This document shows, piece by piece, positions 6,812-14,042 of a stretch of DNA of 34,533 bases (the stretch's first letter is position 1; each line of letters begins with the position of its first letter). A program made the position numbers and the translations under genes. The DNA is from Brevibacterium sp. (GTDB lineage Bacteria; Actinomycetota; Actinomycetes; Actinomycetales; Brevibacteriaceae): assembly GCA_031179165.1 (NCBI GenBank), contig JAPSIC010000017.1, positions 1-34,533 of the forward strand, read 5' to 3'. A model generated the notes under the pieces. That model was not told where the DNA came from. It was given only the letters and a program-made list of their open reading frames with translations, and made no database searches.

Positions 6812-7792
6812 TCAGCGGTTGTACTTGGGCTGGAAGCCGCGGATGGCGGCGGTCGCCTCGTCGATGGCGGTGAGCACGTCCTCGGGCAGGGGCCCCTTGG
6901 CGACCGCGGCGATATTGGCCTCCAACTGCGAGACCCGGCTGGCTCCGAGCAGCAGGGAGTTCACACCCTCGGCCCCGGCGACCCAGCGCAGCGCCATCTC
7001 GGCCTGCGGGATCCCCGCCTCCTCGGCCACGGCGGCGAAGGCCTCGACGGCGCTGAGAACCTGGTCGGAGAGGTAGCGCTGGGAGTACATCTCGGCGAGC
7101 ACGGAACCGCTGAAGCGAGCGCCGGTGCCCTCGGTGGAGGGGCGGCGGGCCAGCAGTCCGCCGGCCAGCGGGTTGTAGGCCATCGTGGCGATGCCGTGAA
7201 CGGCACCGCACTCGAGCCATTCGTCCTCGATCCGGCGGGCCAGCGCGCTGTAGACGTTCTGAGCCACGACGGGGCGCGGGGCTCCGGCGGCCTCTGCGGA
7301 GTGGATGAGGTCGACTGCCTGCCAGGCCGCGTAGTTCGAGATGCCGAGCGCCTTGATCTTCCCTTCGGCGTGCAGCTGGGCCACGGTGCCGAGCGTCTCG
7401 CTCAGGCCCGCTCGACGGTCGGGCTGATGGAGGTAGAAGAGGTCGATGGAGTCGACGTCGAGGCGCCGCAGGGATCCCTCGACGCTGGCCCGCAGACCGG
7501 CGGCCGAGAGAGGGGAGTCGTCCCCCGCGTCGGCGTGCGGCATGCCCGCCTTGGTGGCCAGCACGATCCGGTCCCGGTGCTTCTTGACCAGTGGGGAGAT
7601 CAACCCCTCGGTGGTGGACTTCGCGTAGCCGTTGGCCGTGTCGATGCCGGTGATTCCGGCGCCGATGGCGGCCTCGATCACTTCGTGGGCGGTCGCCTCG
7701 TCGACGGTGTCCCCGAAGGTCATCGTGCCGAGCACCAGGGGCGTCAGCGGAACCGGGACGCCGTCGATGACTAGATCCGTGTCTGCGGTCAT
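6812..7792 (-). CDS. Aldo/keto reductase
   Basis: A 326-residue NADPH-dependent TIM-barrel oxidoreductase of the aldo/keto reductase superfamily. The catalytic tetrad is readable as Asp51 and Tyr56 (GIDTANGYAKS), Lys81 (VLATKAG) and His122 (FYLHQPD). The C-terminal part contains the cofactor-binding segment LLLGASRVSQLEANI. ATG 7792 is preceded by GAGGAG at good spacing; an in-frame start at 7831 has no such site. It is the first gene of the leftward operon with the DapA-like lyase, and its promoter region, shared with the kinase/PdxA gene, contains the strongest copy of the cluster operator. The likely role is interconversion of an aldehyde or keto sugar with its alcohol within acid-sugar catabolism; substrate unknown. 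Confidence 0.88.
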   Translation of the reverse strand: MTADTDLVIDGVPVPLTPLVLGTMTFGDTVDEATAHEVIEAAIGAGITGIDTANGYAKSTTEGLISPLVKKHRDRIVLATKAGMPHADAGDDSPLSAAGLRASVEGSLRRLDVDSIDLFYLHQPDRRAGLSETLGTVAQLHAEGKIKALGISNYAAWQAVDLIHSAEAAGAPRPVVAQNVYSALARRIEDEWLECGAVHGIATMAYNPLAGGLLARRPSTEGTGARFSGSVLAEMYSQRYLSDQVLSAVEAFAAVAEEAGIPQAEMALRWVAGAEGVNSLLLGASRVSQLEANIAAVAKGPLPEDVLTAIDEATAAIRGFQPKYNR

Positions 7793-7866
7793 GGGTTTCT
7801 CCTCGTCGAGTCTGAAATGAGGTCCGATCACTCGCCATCATCCCATTTCTGCGCGTACTGTGTAAT

Positions 7867-7898
7867 TGTTTGCGTATTTCACGCAAACATGTCAGTCT
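7867..7898. promoter_or_regulatory. Best copy of the cluster operator, overlapping a putative promoter
   Basis: TGTTTGCGT (7867-7875), 5 bases, then ACGCAAACA (7881-7889) is a perfect 9-bp inverted repeat. TTGCGT (7870-7875) and CAGTCT (7893-7898), 17 bases apart, may be the rightward -35/-10, which would place the operator on the -35 box. It sits between the divergent reductase (start 7792) and kinase/PdxA (start 7934) genes, so one bound dimer could control both. The DeoR protein encoded at 10303 is the obvious candidate ligand (inference). Confidence 0.65.
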
Positions 7899-7933
7899 GG
7901 AATCCCCAGCCGGATCAGACGCGAAGGAGTGCC

Positions 7934-10219
7934 ATGCCATCTGGCGACCCCGGTCTTCTCGTCCTGGCCGACGACCTCAGCGGCGCTGCCGAGGCGGCGG
8001 CCACCCTCCGTGCGCCGGTGCCCATCCTGCTCACCGGACCCTCCACCGTCGCGACCGAGGCTCCCGCAGGTGACTGCGCGTTCGACCTCGACTGCCGCCA
8101 TCTCTCCCCCGCCGAGGCGGAAACCCGGACCAGTGCCGCGCTGCGTGAGCTCAGAACCGAGCGATGGCAGACCGGCGAGGACCGTCGAGTGATCTGCATC
8201 AAGATCGATTCTCTGCTGCGCGGAAACGTCACCGCCCACCTGCGAGCCGCTCTGCATGCCGGCTCGGGTCCGGTGATCTTCGCGCCCGCGCTCCCGGAGC
8301 AGCATCGCACGGTCGTCGAGGGGGTGCCCCTCATCGACGGCCGCCCGCTCAGCTCCACCTCGGCGTGGAGCATCGAAGCGGAGCCGGCCCCGGACCATCT
8401 GCGCGATCTCTGCCCCGTACCTCCCGCGCACATCGGCCTCGACTCCCTGCGCACCGGCGCACTCCGCTCCCTCGTGTCCGCCGTTGAGGATTCCCGCCTC
8501 ACCATCGCCGATGCCGAGACCACGGAGGACCTCGGTCGCATCGTCGAGCTCGCCGCGAGCAGTTCGGCCACGCTCATCGGCTCGGCGGCGATCGCCCGGG
8601 CGTTCGCCGCCCGGCGCCCGACCTCGGCAGGTGCCTCTCCCCGAACACGTGCGGCAGGCGACCCCGATGCGAGGGTGCTCATGATCCTCGGCACCGCCGC
8701 CGACCGGGTCAGCGACCAGATCGCCCACCTCCGCCGACACGCAGCCATCGACGTCCTCGACATCGCCGCCGCCGAGGTGCTCGGCTGGACGGTCGATCCC
8801 GGGGCCCTGGCGACGGCGGCCGCATCGGCCCGGACCCGACTGGCCACGGGTGACCTCGTCGTCCGGCTCACCGACGACGGAGAAGCCGTCGACCCTCGGC
8901 CGCTGCCGGGGATGCTCGCCGAGTTCACCGCCGCCCTCCTGCGCGCCTCCGAGCCCGTGCACCTCGTCGCGGCCGGGGGTGAAACCGCCCGCGCACTCTT
9001 CGATCGCCTCGGGATCACCGCTCTCGACGCTCTGCGGGAGGTTCATCCCGGGGCAGTCCTCTCCGCCGTCGGCGCCGCCGCGGCGGATTCCACGCTCGCC
9101 ACGCGCCTGCGCAACGTCGTCACCCGGCCGGGAGGCCATGGCGACGAGGACTCACTGACCCTCATCCACACCGCACTGACCACGGCACCGGCCGCGCCCG
9201 GCACCGAGAACCATGAAGGAGAACACATGAACGCGCTTCCCACTGTCGCAGTCACGATGGGTGACGGCGCCGGAGTCGGCCCGGAGATCTGCGTCGCCGC
9301 CTGCCTCGACCCGACGGTTCTCGCGGTGGCGAATCCGGTCGTGGTCGGTGATGCGGCGCGCCTCGAGCAGGCTGCCGGGATCCTCGGACGCGCCGTCGAG
9401 ATCCGTACCGTCGGCTCGCCGGCGGAGGCCGAGCGGTCCGCAGACGTCATCAACGTCATCGATCTCGGCCTGCTGCCGTCCGACCTGCCCTGGGGTGCGC
9501 TCTCCCCCGTGGCCGGCGACGCGGCGTTCCGCTACATCGAGCGCGCCGCGAGCCTCGCCATGTCCGGTGAGGTGCAGGCCATCTGCACCGCTCCGCTCAA
9601 CAAGGAGGCCCTCCACTCGGCCGGACACAACTACCCCGGGCACACCGAGATGCTCGCAGCGCTCACCGGCACCGACGAGGTCTCGATGATGCTGTCCTCC
9701 CCCAAGCTGCGCGTCATCCACGTCACCACGCACATCGGCCTCGTCGACGCGATCAACAGGATCGAGCCCGGACTGGTCGAGCGCACGGTTCGCCGCGGCC
9801 ACGAGGCGCTGGTGCGCGCGGGCATCCAGCGGCCCCACATCGGCGTCTGCGCGATCAACCCGCATGCGGGAGAGAACGGCCTGTTCGGCTACGGCGAAGA
9901 GGAGGAGAAGATCGTTCCCGCGATCGAGAAGCTCACCGCCGACGGTGTCGACGCCGTCGGCCCGCTGCCCGCCGACACGGCCTTCTTCCTCGCCGGGCGG
10001 GGCGACTACGACCTCATCGTGGCGATGTACCACGACCAGGGCCACGGTCCGATCAAGGTCCTCGGCATCGAGGCCGGCGTGAACATCACTGTCGGCCTGC
10101 CGGTCATCCGGACGTCCGTGGACCACGGAACCGCTTTCGACATCGCGGGAACCGGCACGGTCGACACCGAGAGCATGAGCGAGGCGATGCGCCAGGCGGC
10201 CACGCTGGCCTCCGCCTGA
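7934..10219 (+). CDS. Four-carbon acid sugar kinase (DUF1537) fused in frame to a PdxA-type dehydrogenase
   Basis: One open frame of 761 codons without an internal stop. Residues 1-430 are a complete DUF1537 kinase: ADDLSGAAE (12-20), KIDSLLRGN (90-98), a GGETA nucleotide-site motif near 348 and TRPGGHGDED near 396. A short linker (APAAPGTENHEGEH) leads into residues 432-761, a full PdxA-family NAD-dependent dehydrogenase with TMGDGAGVGPE, PGHTE, THIGL, NPHAGENG and MYHDQGHG metal/substrate motifs. DUF1537 kinases phosphorylate D-threonate or D-erythronate at O4, and PdxA2 partners oxidise and decarboxylate the product to dihydroxyacetone phosphate, so the two halves are consecutive steps. 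ATG 7934 follows GAAGGAG. A strong internal site at 9227 could also give free PdxA. A lone sequencing error hiding a stop is possible but would need to preserve frame. Confidence 0.85.
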   Translation: MPSGDPGLLVLADDLSGAAEAAATLRAPVPILLTGPSTVATEAPAGDCAFDLDCRHLSPAEAETRTSAALRELRTERWQTGEDRRVICIKIDSLLRGNVTAHLRAALHAGSGPVIFAPALPEQHRTVVEGVPLIDGRPLSSTSAWSIEAEPAPDHLRDLCPVPPAHIGLDSLRTGALRSLVSAVEDSRLTIADAETTEDLGRIVELAASSSATLIGSAAIARAFAARRPTSAGASPRTRAAGDPDARVLMILGTAADRVSDQIAHLRRHAAIDVLDIAAAEVLGWTVDPGALATAAASARTRLATGDLVVRLTDDGEAVDPRPLPGMLAEFTAALLRASEPVHLVAAGGETARALFDRLGITALDALREVHPGAVLSAVGAAAADSTLATRLRNVVTRPGGHGDEDSLTLIHTALTTAPAAPGTENHEGEHMNALPTVAVTMGDGAGVGPEICVAACLDPTVLAVANPVVVGDAARLEQAAGILGRAVEIRTVGSPAEAERSADVINVIDLGLLPSDLPWGALSPVAGDAAFRYIERAASLAMSGEVQAICTAPLNKEALHSAGHNYPGHTEMLAALTGTDEVSMMLSSPKLRVIHVTTHIGLVDAINRIEPGLVERTVRRGHEALVRAGIQRPHIGVCAINPHAGENGLFGYGEEEEKIVPAIEKLTADGVDAVGPLPADTAFFLAGRGDYDLIVAMYHDQGHGPIKVLGIEAGVNITVGLPVIRTSVDHGTAFDIAGTGTVDTESMSEAMRQAATLASA
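9216..9229 (+). promoter_or_regulatory. Internal ribosome-binding site and ATG for a separate PdxA-type protein
   Basis: AAGGAG, six bases, then ATG 9227 is a strong start placed exactly at the kinase/PdxA boundary and in frame with the kinase. Initiation here would yield a free 330-residue PdxA-type dehydrogenase (9227-10219) besides the fused form. It looks like the start of an originally separate gene whose upstream stop was lost. Confidence 0.6.
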
Positions 10220-10302
10220 ATCGGCTGCCTCGGGCAGGCTCAGAAACACTGCCGCCTCGGGATAAGGTGGCCGCAGGCCCCAGTGAGACCATCAGGAGTG
10301 AG

Positions 10303-11085
10303 ATGAACGCAGGCGACAGACGCGAGGAGATCGTCCAGCTCGTCCGGACTCAGGGAGAGATGAGCGTCGAGGCCCTGTCGGGGATGCTCGGCGTCACCGC
10401 CTCGACGATCCGGCGTGACCTGGCCAGGCTCACCGAATCCGGCGACCTCGCCCGCACCTACGGCGGGGTCATCGCCGTGCCTGCCCATGCCGAAAGCTCC
10501 CTGGACGAGCGCGCTCACGAGGTCCCTGAGATCAAGCGGGCCCTTGGTGCCTGGTGCGCCCGCCAGGTCCCGGTCGGTTCGTCGGTCCTGCTCGACGCGG
10601 GAAGCACCACCGCTCAGGTGGCACGCGCCCTGCGAGACACCGCTCCGCTGTCGGTCGTCTCCAGTGGGCTGACCTCGCTCCAGCAGATGGCCGATGTCGA
10701 CGGCATCGAATTCACGCTGCTCGGCGGCCGGTACCGGTCGATCAGTCAGGGATTCATCGGGCCGATCACGGAGGCGGGACTGGAGAAGTTCACCTTCGAC
10801 TTCGCCTTCCTCGGCGCCGATGCCGTGACCGCCGACGATGGGGTCTGCGAGGCCACTCTCGAACAGGTTCGGCTCAAGGAGCTGATGAGCCGTCGGGCGG
10901 CCCGGGTGTTCGTCGTCGCTCACGCCGCGAAGCTCGGCCAGCGACCCTTCCACGCCTGGGCGGACCTCGGCAACGGGTGGACCCTCGTCACCGACGACTC
11001 GGCCACCAGCGCGCAGATCACGCCGTTCCGCGACCGCGGGATCACCGTGGTCACCGTCGACGCCACCGGCATCGCGAGAAACTGA
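10303..11085 (+). CDS. DeoR/GlpR-family transcriptional regulator
   Basis: A 260-residue regulator. The N-terminal winged helix (residues 4-60) contains the DeoR signature VEALSGMLGVTASTIRRDLA followed by GDLARTYGGV. The C-terminal DeoR sensor domain, a ribose-isomerase-like fold that binds phosphorylated sugars in known members, carries DAGSTTAQVARAL near 99 and GADAVTADDGV near 179. ATG 10303 follows CAGGAG. It lies 83 bases after the kinase/PdxA gene on the same strand and is probably co-transcribed. As the only DNA-binding protein within the acid-sugar locus, it is the best candidate to bind the 17-bp repeats in the three divergent promoters and to respond to a phospho-sugar acid (inference). 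Its 3' end is the first unit of a short tandem repeat. Confidence 0.88.
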   Translation: MNAGDRREEIVQLVRTQGEMSVEALSGMLGVTASTIRRDLARLTESGDLARTYGGVIAVPAHAESSLDERAHEVPEIKRALGAWCARQVPVGSSVLLDAGSTTAQVARALRDTAPLSVVSSGLTSLQQMADVDGIEFTLLGGRYRSISQGFIGPITEAGLEKFTFDFAFLGADAVTADDGVCEATLEQVRLKELMSRRAARVFVVAHAAKLGQRPFHAWADLGNGWTLVTDDSATSAQITPFRDRGITVVTVDATGIARN

Positions 11086-11180
11086 GCCACCGGCACCGCG
11101 AACAGCTGAGCGTCGGGCATCGCGAGCAACTGCCACGGGCACCGCGCACGGCTGAGCGTCCGACGCTGTCGTCGGCTCAG
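11063..11180 (+). repeat. Degenerate ~24-bp tandem repeat starting at the regulator's stop codon
   Basis: Units at 11063-11086, 11087-11110, 11111-11132 and 11133-11156 share the core GGCAyCGCGmrmrrCTGag (24, 24, 22 and 24 bases). A more decayed fifth may occupy 11157-11180. The first unit contains the last codons and TGA of the DeoR gene, so the array looks like repeated duplication of the gene end. Confidence 0.6.
11151..11180. terminator. Hairpin between the convergent DeoR and BNR-protein genes
   Basis: GCTGAG (11151-11156) pairs with CTCAGC (11175-11180) and CCGAC with GTCGG inside, with a three-base bulge and a six-base loop. It lies between genes ending at 11085 (+) and 11212 (-). There is no T-tract, so terminator function is a moderate guess. 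Confidence 0.4.
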
Positions 11181-11211
11181 CGGCGCGGATCAGTCCCAGA
11201 TCCTGCCGGGA

Positions 11212-12381
11212 TCAGCCCCAGAGCTTGCAGTCGGTGTGCACCTGATCCTCGACGCCTGAGATCCAGTCCTCGCCGAAGACCACGTGACGGATGGCCCGCC
11301 GCGAGTTGTAGGCGTAGACGACATGGATGAGCCCATCGGCGTCGACGATTCCGTGCGGGTACTCCTGACGCCGGTTGCTGCGCAGGTTGCCGGAACCGCA
11401 GAACCCGTCCCCGGGTTCGATCACCCGGCGCACCGGCCAAGTGCGCCCTTCGTCGTTGGAGACGGCGATGACGACCCGCATTCGTTCGTAGGGCCAGATG
11501 ACCTCGCCCGGCGTCTGGGCGACCTGGTGTTCGTTCGAGACGAGTGCCAGCATCCCGGACGGCAGGCGGAACGCGCTCAATCCGGCGTTGTTGTTGGGCA
11601 CTTCCGTCGCCTCCGGCACGGTCCAGGTCGCTCCGCCGTCCTCCGAACGGCTGAGGTAGACCCAGTCGGCGAACCGGGAGCGGAACAGACAGACGAGGCG
11701 CCCGGGTTCCAGCTCGACGACATTGGGGTGGACACGACCGGCGGCATCAGGGAACTCGACCTGCGCCCAGGTGGCCCCCTGGTCGGTGGAGATCTGGACG
11801 ACCGGCTGGTCGGAGCCGTTCTTCGAATCGTCGTCGAAGCACAGCCATTGCGAGTGAATCCAGGTGCCGTCGCTGAGGACCTGGATCGGCTGCCGGCAGA
11901 ACGTGCCCTCGCGGTCGAACAGGGTCTCCGGTCCCGTCCAGGTCGACCCGCCGTCGTCGGAGCGCAGCACCTTGACCACGGAGGTGTGCTGGAGGTTGAA
12001 GGTCTCGGGCACACCGGCCTGGCGGGAGAGCTGCGAGGTGTAGACGAGCCACACCCGCCCATCGGGTGCTTCGAAGAGGCCCGGGTTCTGGTCGGAGCGG
12101 ATCTCGTCGTGGGTCACGGCTGCCGACGCCGACCACCGGAGGGACTCGGTGCCGAACCTGGAGACGAGCACGTCGATGTCCTTGTTGCCCTCGTCGCTGC
12201 CGCCGAACCACGCGGCCAGCAGTCCGCCACCACGCAGCGCCAGCACCGAGGGCGCATGGTTGGAACGCCGGTCGGTGGGGATGATCGCTGCGGCATAGCC
12301 GAGGTCGTCGAAGCTGCGGAGGCGGCCGTCGGCCTCAGTCGCGGGGACGTGGTCGAGCGATGGGTGCGCGAGCAGGTTCAT
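11212..12381 (-). CDS. Sialidase-like six-bladed propeller (BNR/Asp-box) protein, intracellular
   Basis: A 389-residue protein of the exo-sialidase-like BNR family (PF13088/COG4409-like). Four Asp-box repeats can be read: RSDDGGSTWTG, STDQGATWAQ, RSEDGGATWTV and SNDEGRTWPV. The N-terminal region has the family's NHAPSVLAL...AWFGGSDEGNKD segment. There is no signal peptide or anchor, so it should act in the cytoplasm, unlike secreted sialidases. The ATG at 12381 has GGAGAG upstream. It follows the second Nramp-like transporter by 44 bases in a leftward operon whose promoter carries the cluster operator. A hydrolase, lactonase or isomerase acting on the imported sugar acid or its conjugate is plausible. 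Sialic-acid release is not supported, because no other sialic-acid genes are nearby apart from the generic DapA-fold lyase. Confidence 0.8.
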   Translation of the reverse strand: MNLLAHPSLDHVPATEADGRLRSFDDLGYAAAIIPTDRRSNHAPSVLALRGGGLLAAWFGGSDEGNKDIDVLVSRFGTESLRWSASAAVTHDEIRSDQNPGLFEAPDGRVWLVYTSQLSRQAGVPETFNLQHTSVVKVLRSDDGGSTWTGPETLFDREGTFCRQPIQVLSDGTWIHSQWLCFDDDSKNGSDQPVVQISTDQGATWAQVEFPDAAGRVHPNVVELEPGRLVCLFRSRFADWVYLSRSEDGGATWTVPEATEVPNNNAGLSAFRLPSGMLALVSNEHQVAQTPGEVIWPYERMRVVIAVSNDEGRTWPVRRVIEPGDGFCGSGNLRSNRRQEYPHGIVDADGLIHVVYAYNSRRAIRHVVFGEDWISGVEDQVHTDCKLWG

Positions 12382-12425
12382 GGTTGAGTACTCTCCTCTA
12401 CGGTGCTGTTCGTGGCGGGGCCGGC

Positions 12426-13799
12426 TCACCCGAAGGCGGTCTCGAACATGGATGGAATCTGCATGGCGATCTGGAAGCCGACGATGATCGCGATGACGCC
12501 GAGGATCACCAGCAGTCCGGTCTGCCAGATTTTGTTGACCGCGTAGGTCTCCATGTGCTTCTTCCGCGACGTCAGCAGGAGGATGCAGACGACGATGATC
12601 GGCAGGCTGAGCACGGTTGAGATCGCGGTGCCGACGATATTGAGCGAGATGAGGTCGGGAGCTCCGGGAATCGTCGATGCGAGAGGAACCACGATGAAGA
12701 CGATCGCCTGGATCCAGCGGAAGGCAGGGTTCTCCTCGTCGCGGCCCAGGTACTGCCGCATCGAGGGCACGGTGTGGTTGATGCCGTTGATCGCCAGCTG
12801 GGCGAAGCCTCGCGACTGGGGCGGGAAGCTCGTCATCGCGGCGAAGAAGATGCACATCCACAGCAGGAAGGGTCCCACGGGCCCGACGGCGACCGTGAGC
12901 ATGTGCGAGAGGTCGTACTCGTCTCCGATCGAGAAGCCCGGGTTCCCTGCTCGGAACTCGGCCGCCACGATCCAGAACAGGAGGTTGATGATGAGCAGCG
13001 GGGCCATTCCGACGATCAGGTCGAACTGCTGCAGCTTGCGGTACTTCGGCCCCACCCAGCCCTTGTCGCGCATGAAGCCGGAATAGAGCAGGTTGGGCAT
13101 GTTGCCGGCGATCGTGCCGATCGTCGCCGAGGCGATGACGATGGGAGCGAACGCCGAGGTGTTCTGCTCCTCGGGGATCGCGAGGGCGAGGCCTTCGACG
13201 AAGCCTCCCACGTCGAAGGTGCCGATCTTGAAGAGCGCGTAGACGAATGCGGCGATCATCGCGACGGATGCGAAGCGCGCGAAGTACTCGAGGACGGTGA
13301 ACTGCTTGCGCAGCATGACGAGCGTCAGGGTCAGGGCCACGATGATGAGGGCGCAGAAGAATCGTCCCCAGGTGCCGCCCCACTCACCGCCGGTGAGTTC
13401 GTGCAGACCGGTGGCGGCGGCGAGGACGAAGGTCGCCTGCGTGATGAAGCCGGCGATGAGGACGACACCTGCCATGACGCCCGGCAGCGCGGGTGAAAGC
13501 CGGGCGAAGCCGTCGAGGATCTGGGTGTCCCCGTACCGGTTCATCAGCGTGTACTTCGCGATGGAGGAGATGATGAACGTGCGTGCGATCAGGGAGAGGA
13601 CCAGGGTCCACAGCAGTGCGTAGCCGTACGAGGCTCCGGACACCGATGAACTGACCAGGTCACCGGTGCCGAGGAACGACATCGCGAGGACGAGTCCGGG
13701 ACCGACCGAGGTGATGAGTCCGAGTCCGCGGGGAATGGGCTCCTGGGCGGGCTTGGAGGTGAGGGGTCTGCTGCTCGAGCTATGGACGTCGCTGGCCAT
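12426..13799 (-). CDS. Second Nramp-fold transporter lacking the canonical metal-binding motif
   Basis: A 457-residue membrane protein with about 11 helices of the Nramp fold. Helix 1 reads SVGPGLVLAMSFLGTGDLVS, with GTGD (44-47) instead of DPGN. Helix 6 reads TIGTIAGNMPNLLYSGF, with MPN (234-236) instead of MPH. The sequence differs clearly from the Nramp-like protein at 3374, so the two are not a recent duplication. Loss of the Asp/Asn and His ligands makes divalent-metal transport doubtful. ATG 13799 has GGAG eight bases upstream. It precedes the BNR-protein gene in a leftward operon and is divergent from TauE/SafE across a region with the cluster operator. Import of an organic acid used by the locus is the most consistent inference. 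Confidence 0.8.
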   Translation of the reverse strand: MASDVHSSSSRPLTSKPAQEPIPRGLGLITSVGPGLVLAMSFLGTGDLVSSSVSGASYGYALLWTLVLSLIARTFIISSIAKYTLMNRYGDTQILDGFARLSPALPGVMAGVVLIAGFITQATFVLAAATGLHELTGGEWGGTWGRFFCALIIVALTLTLVMLRKQFTVLEYFARFASVAMIAAFVYALFKIGTFDVGGFVEGLALAIPEEQNTSAFAPIVIASATIGTIAGNMPNLLYSGFMRDKGWVGPKYRKLQQFDLIVGMAPLLIINLLFWIVAAEFRAGNPGFSIGDEYDLSHMLTVAVGPVGPFLLWMCIFFAAMTSFPPQSRGFAQLAINGINHTVPSMRQYLGRDEENPAFRWIQAIVFIVVPLASTIPGAPDLISLNIVGTAISTVLSLPIIVVCILLLTSRKKHMETYAVNKIWQTGLLVILGVIAIIVGFQIAMQIPSMFETAFG

Positions 13800-13891
13800 G
13801 GCGTGCGCTCCGGTGGGTAGACGATACTTTGGCAGCCGTCGCAGCCTTCACGGTGGACGACAGGGCGTCACTCGCTGCGCGGTCTACGTAG

Positions 13892-13978
13892 ATGATAGTC
13901 CATTCCTGCGTGATTTGCGCAACTATACTGATTGGACGGGAAGGATCTGGCACATTTCACGCATGCTTGTGGCAAGCT
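13892..13978. promoter_or_regulatory. Divergent regulatory region with cluster operator
   Basis: Between the leftward Nramp-like gene (start 13799) and TauE/SafE (start 14043). Site 13906-13922, CTGCGTGATTTGCGCAA, matches the 17-bp operator in both half-sites. A further half-site, ATTTCACGCA, lies at 13954-13963 and, as at 3257-3286, is followed by a TGGCA-CTGAG block (13970-13981). TATCAT on the minus strand (13897-13892) and TATACT on the plus strand (13924-13929) are possible -10 boxes beside the site. The rest of 13800-14042 shows nothing recognisable. Confidence 0.55.
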
Positions 13979-14042
13979 GAGTTGAAGCCGCGGATTCTCT
14001 GCCGCCCCGCAGATCACCGGTCGAACAAGGAGCAGACTGCCG

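Noticed and set aside
11212-12381. Secreted sialidase in a sialic-acid pathway with the DapA-like lyase
   Set aside because: No signal peptide, no N-acetylmannosamine kinase or epimerase genes, and the kinase present is of the DUF1537 acid-sugar type.
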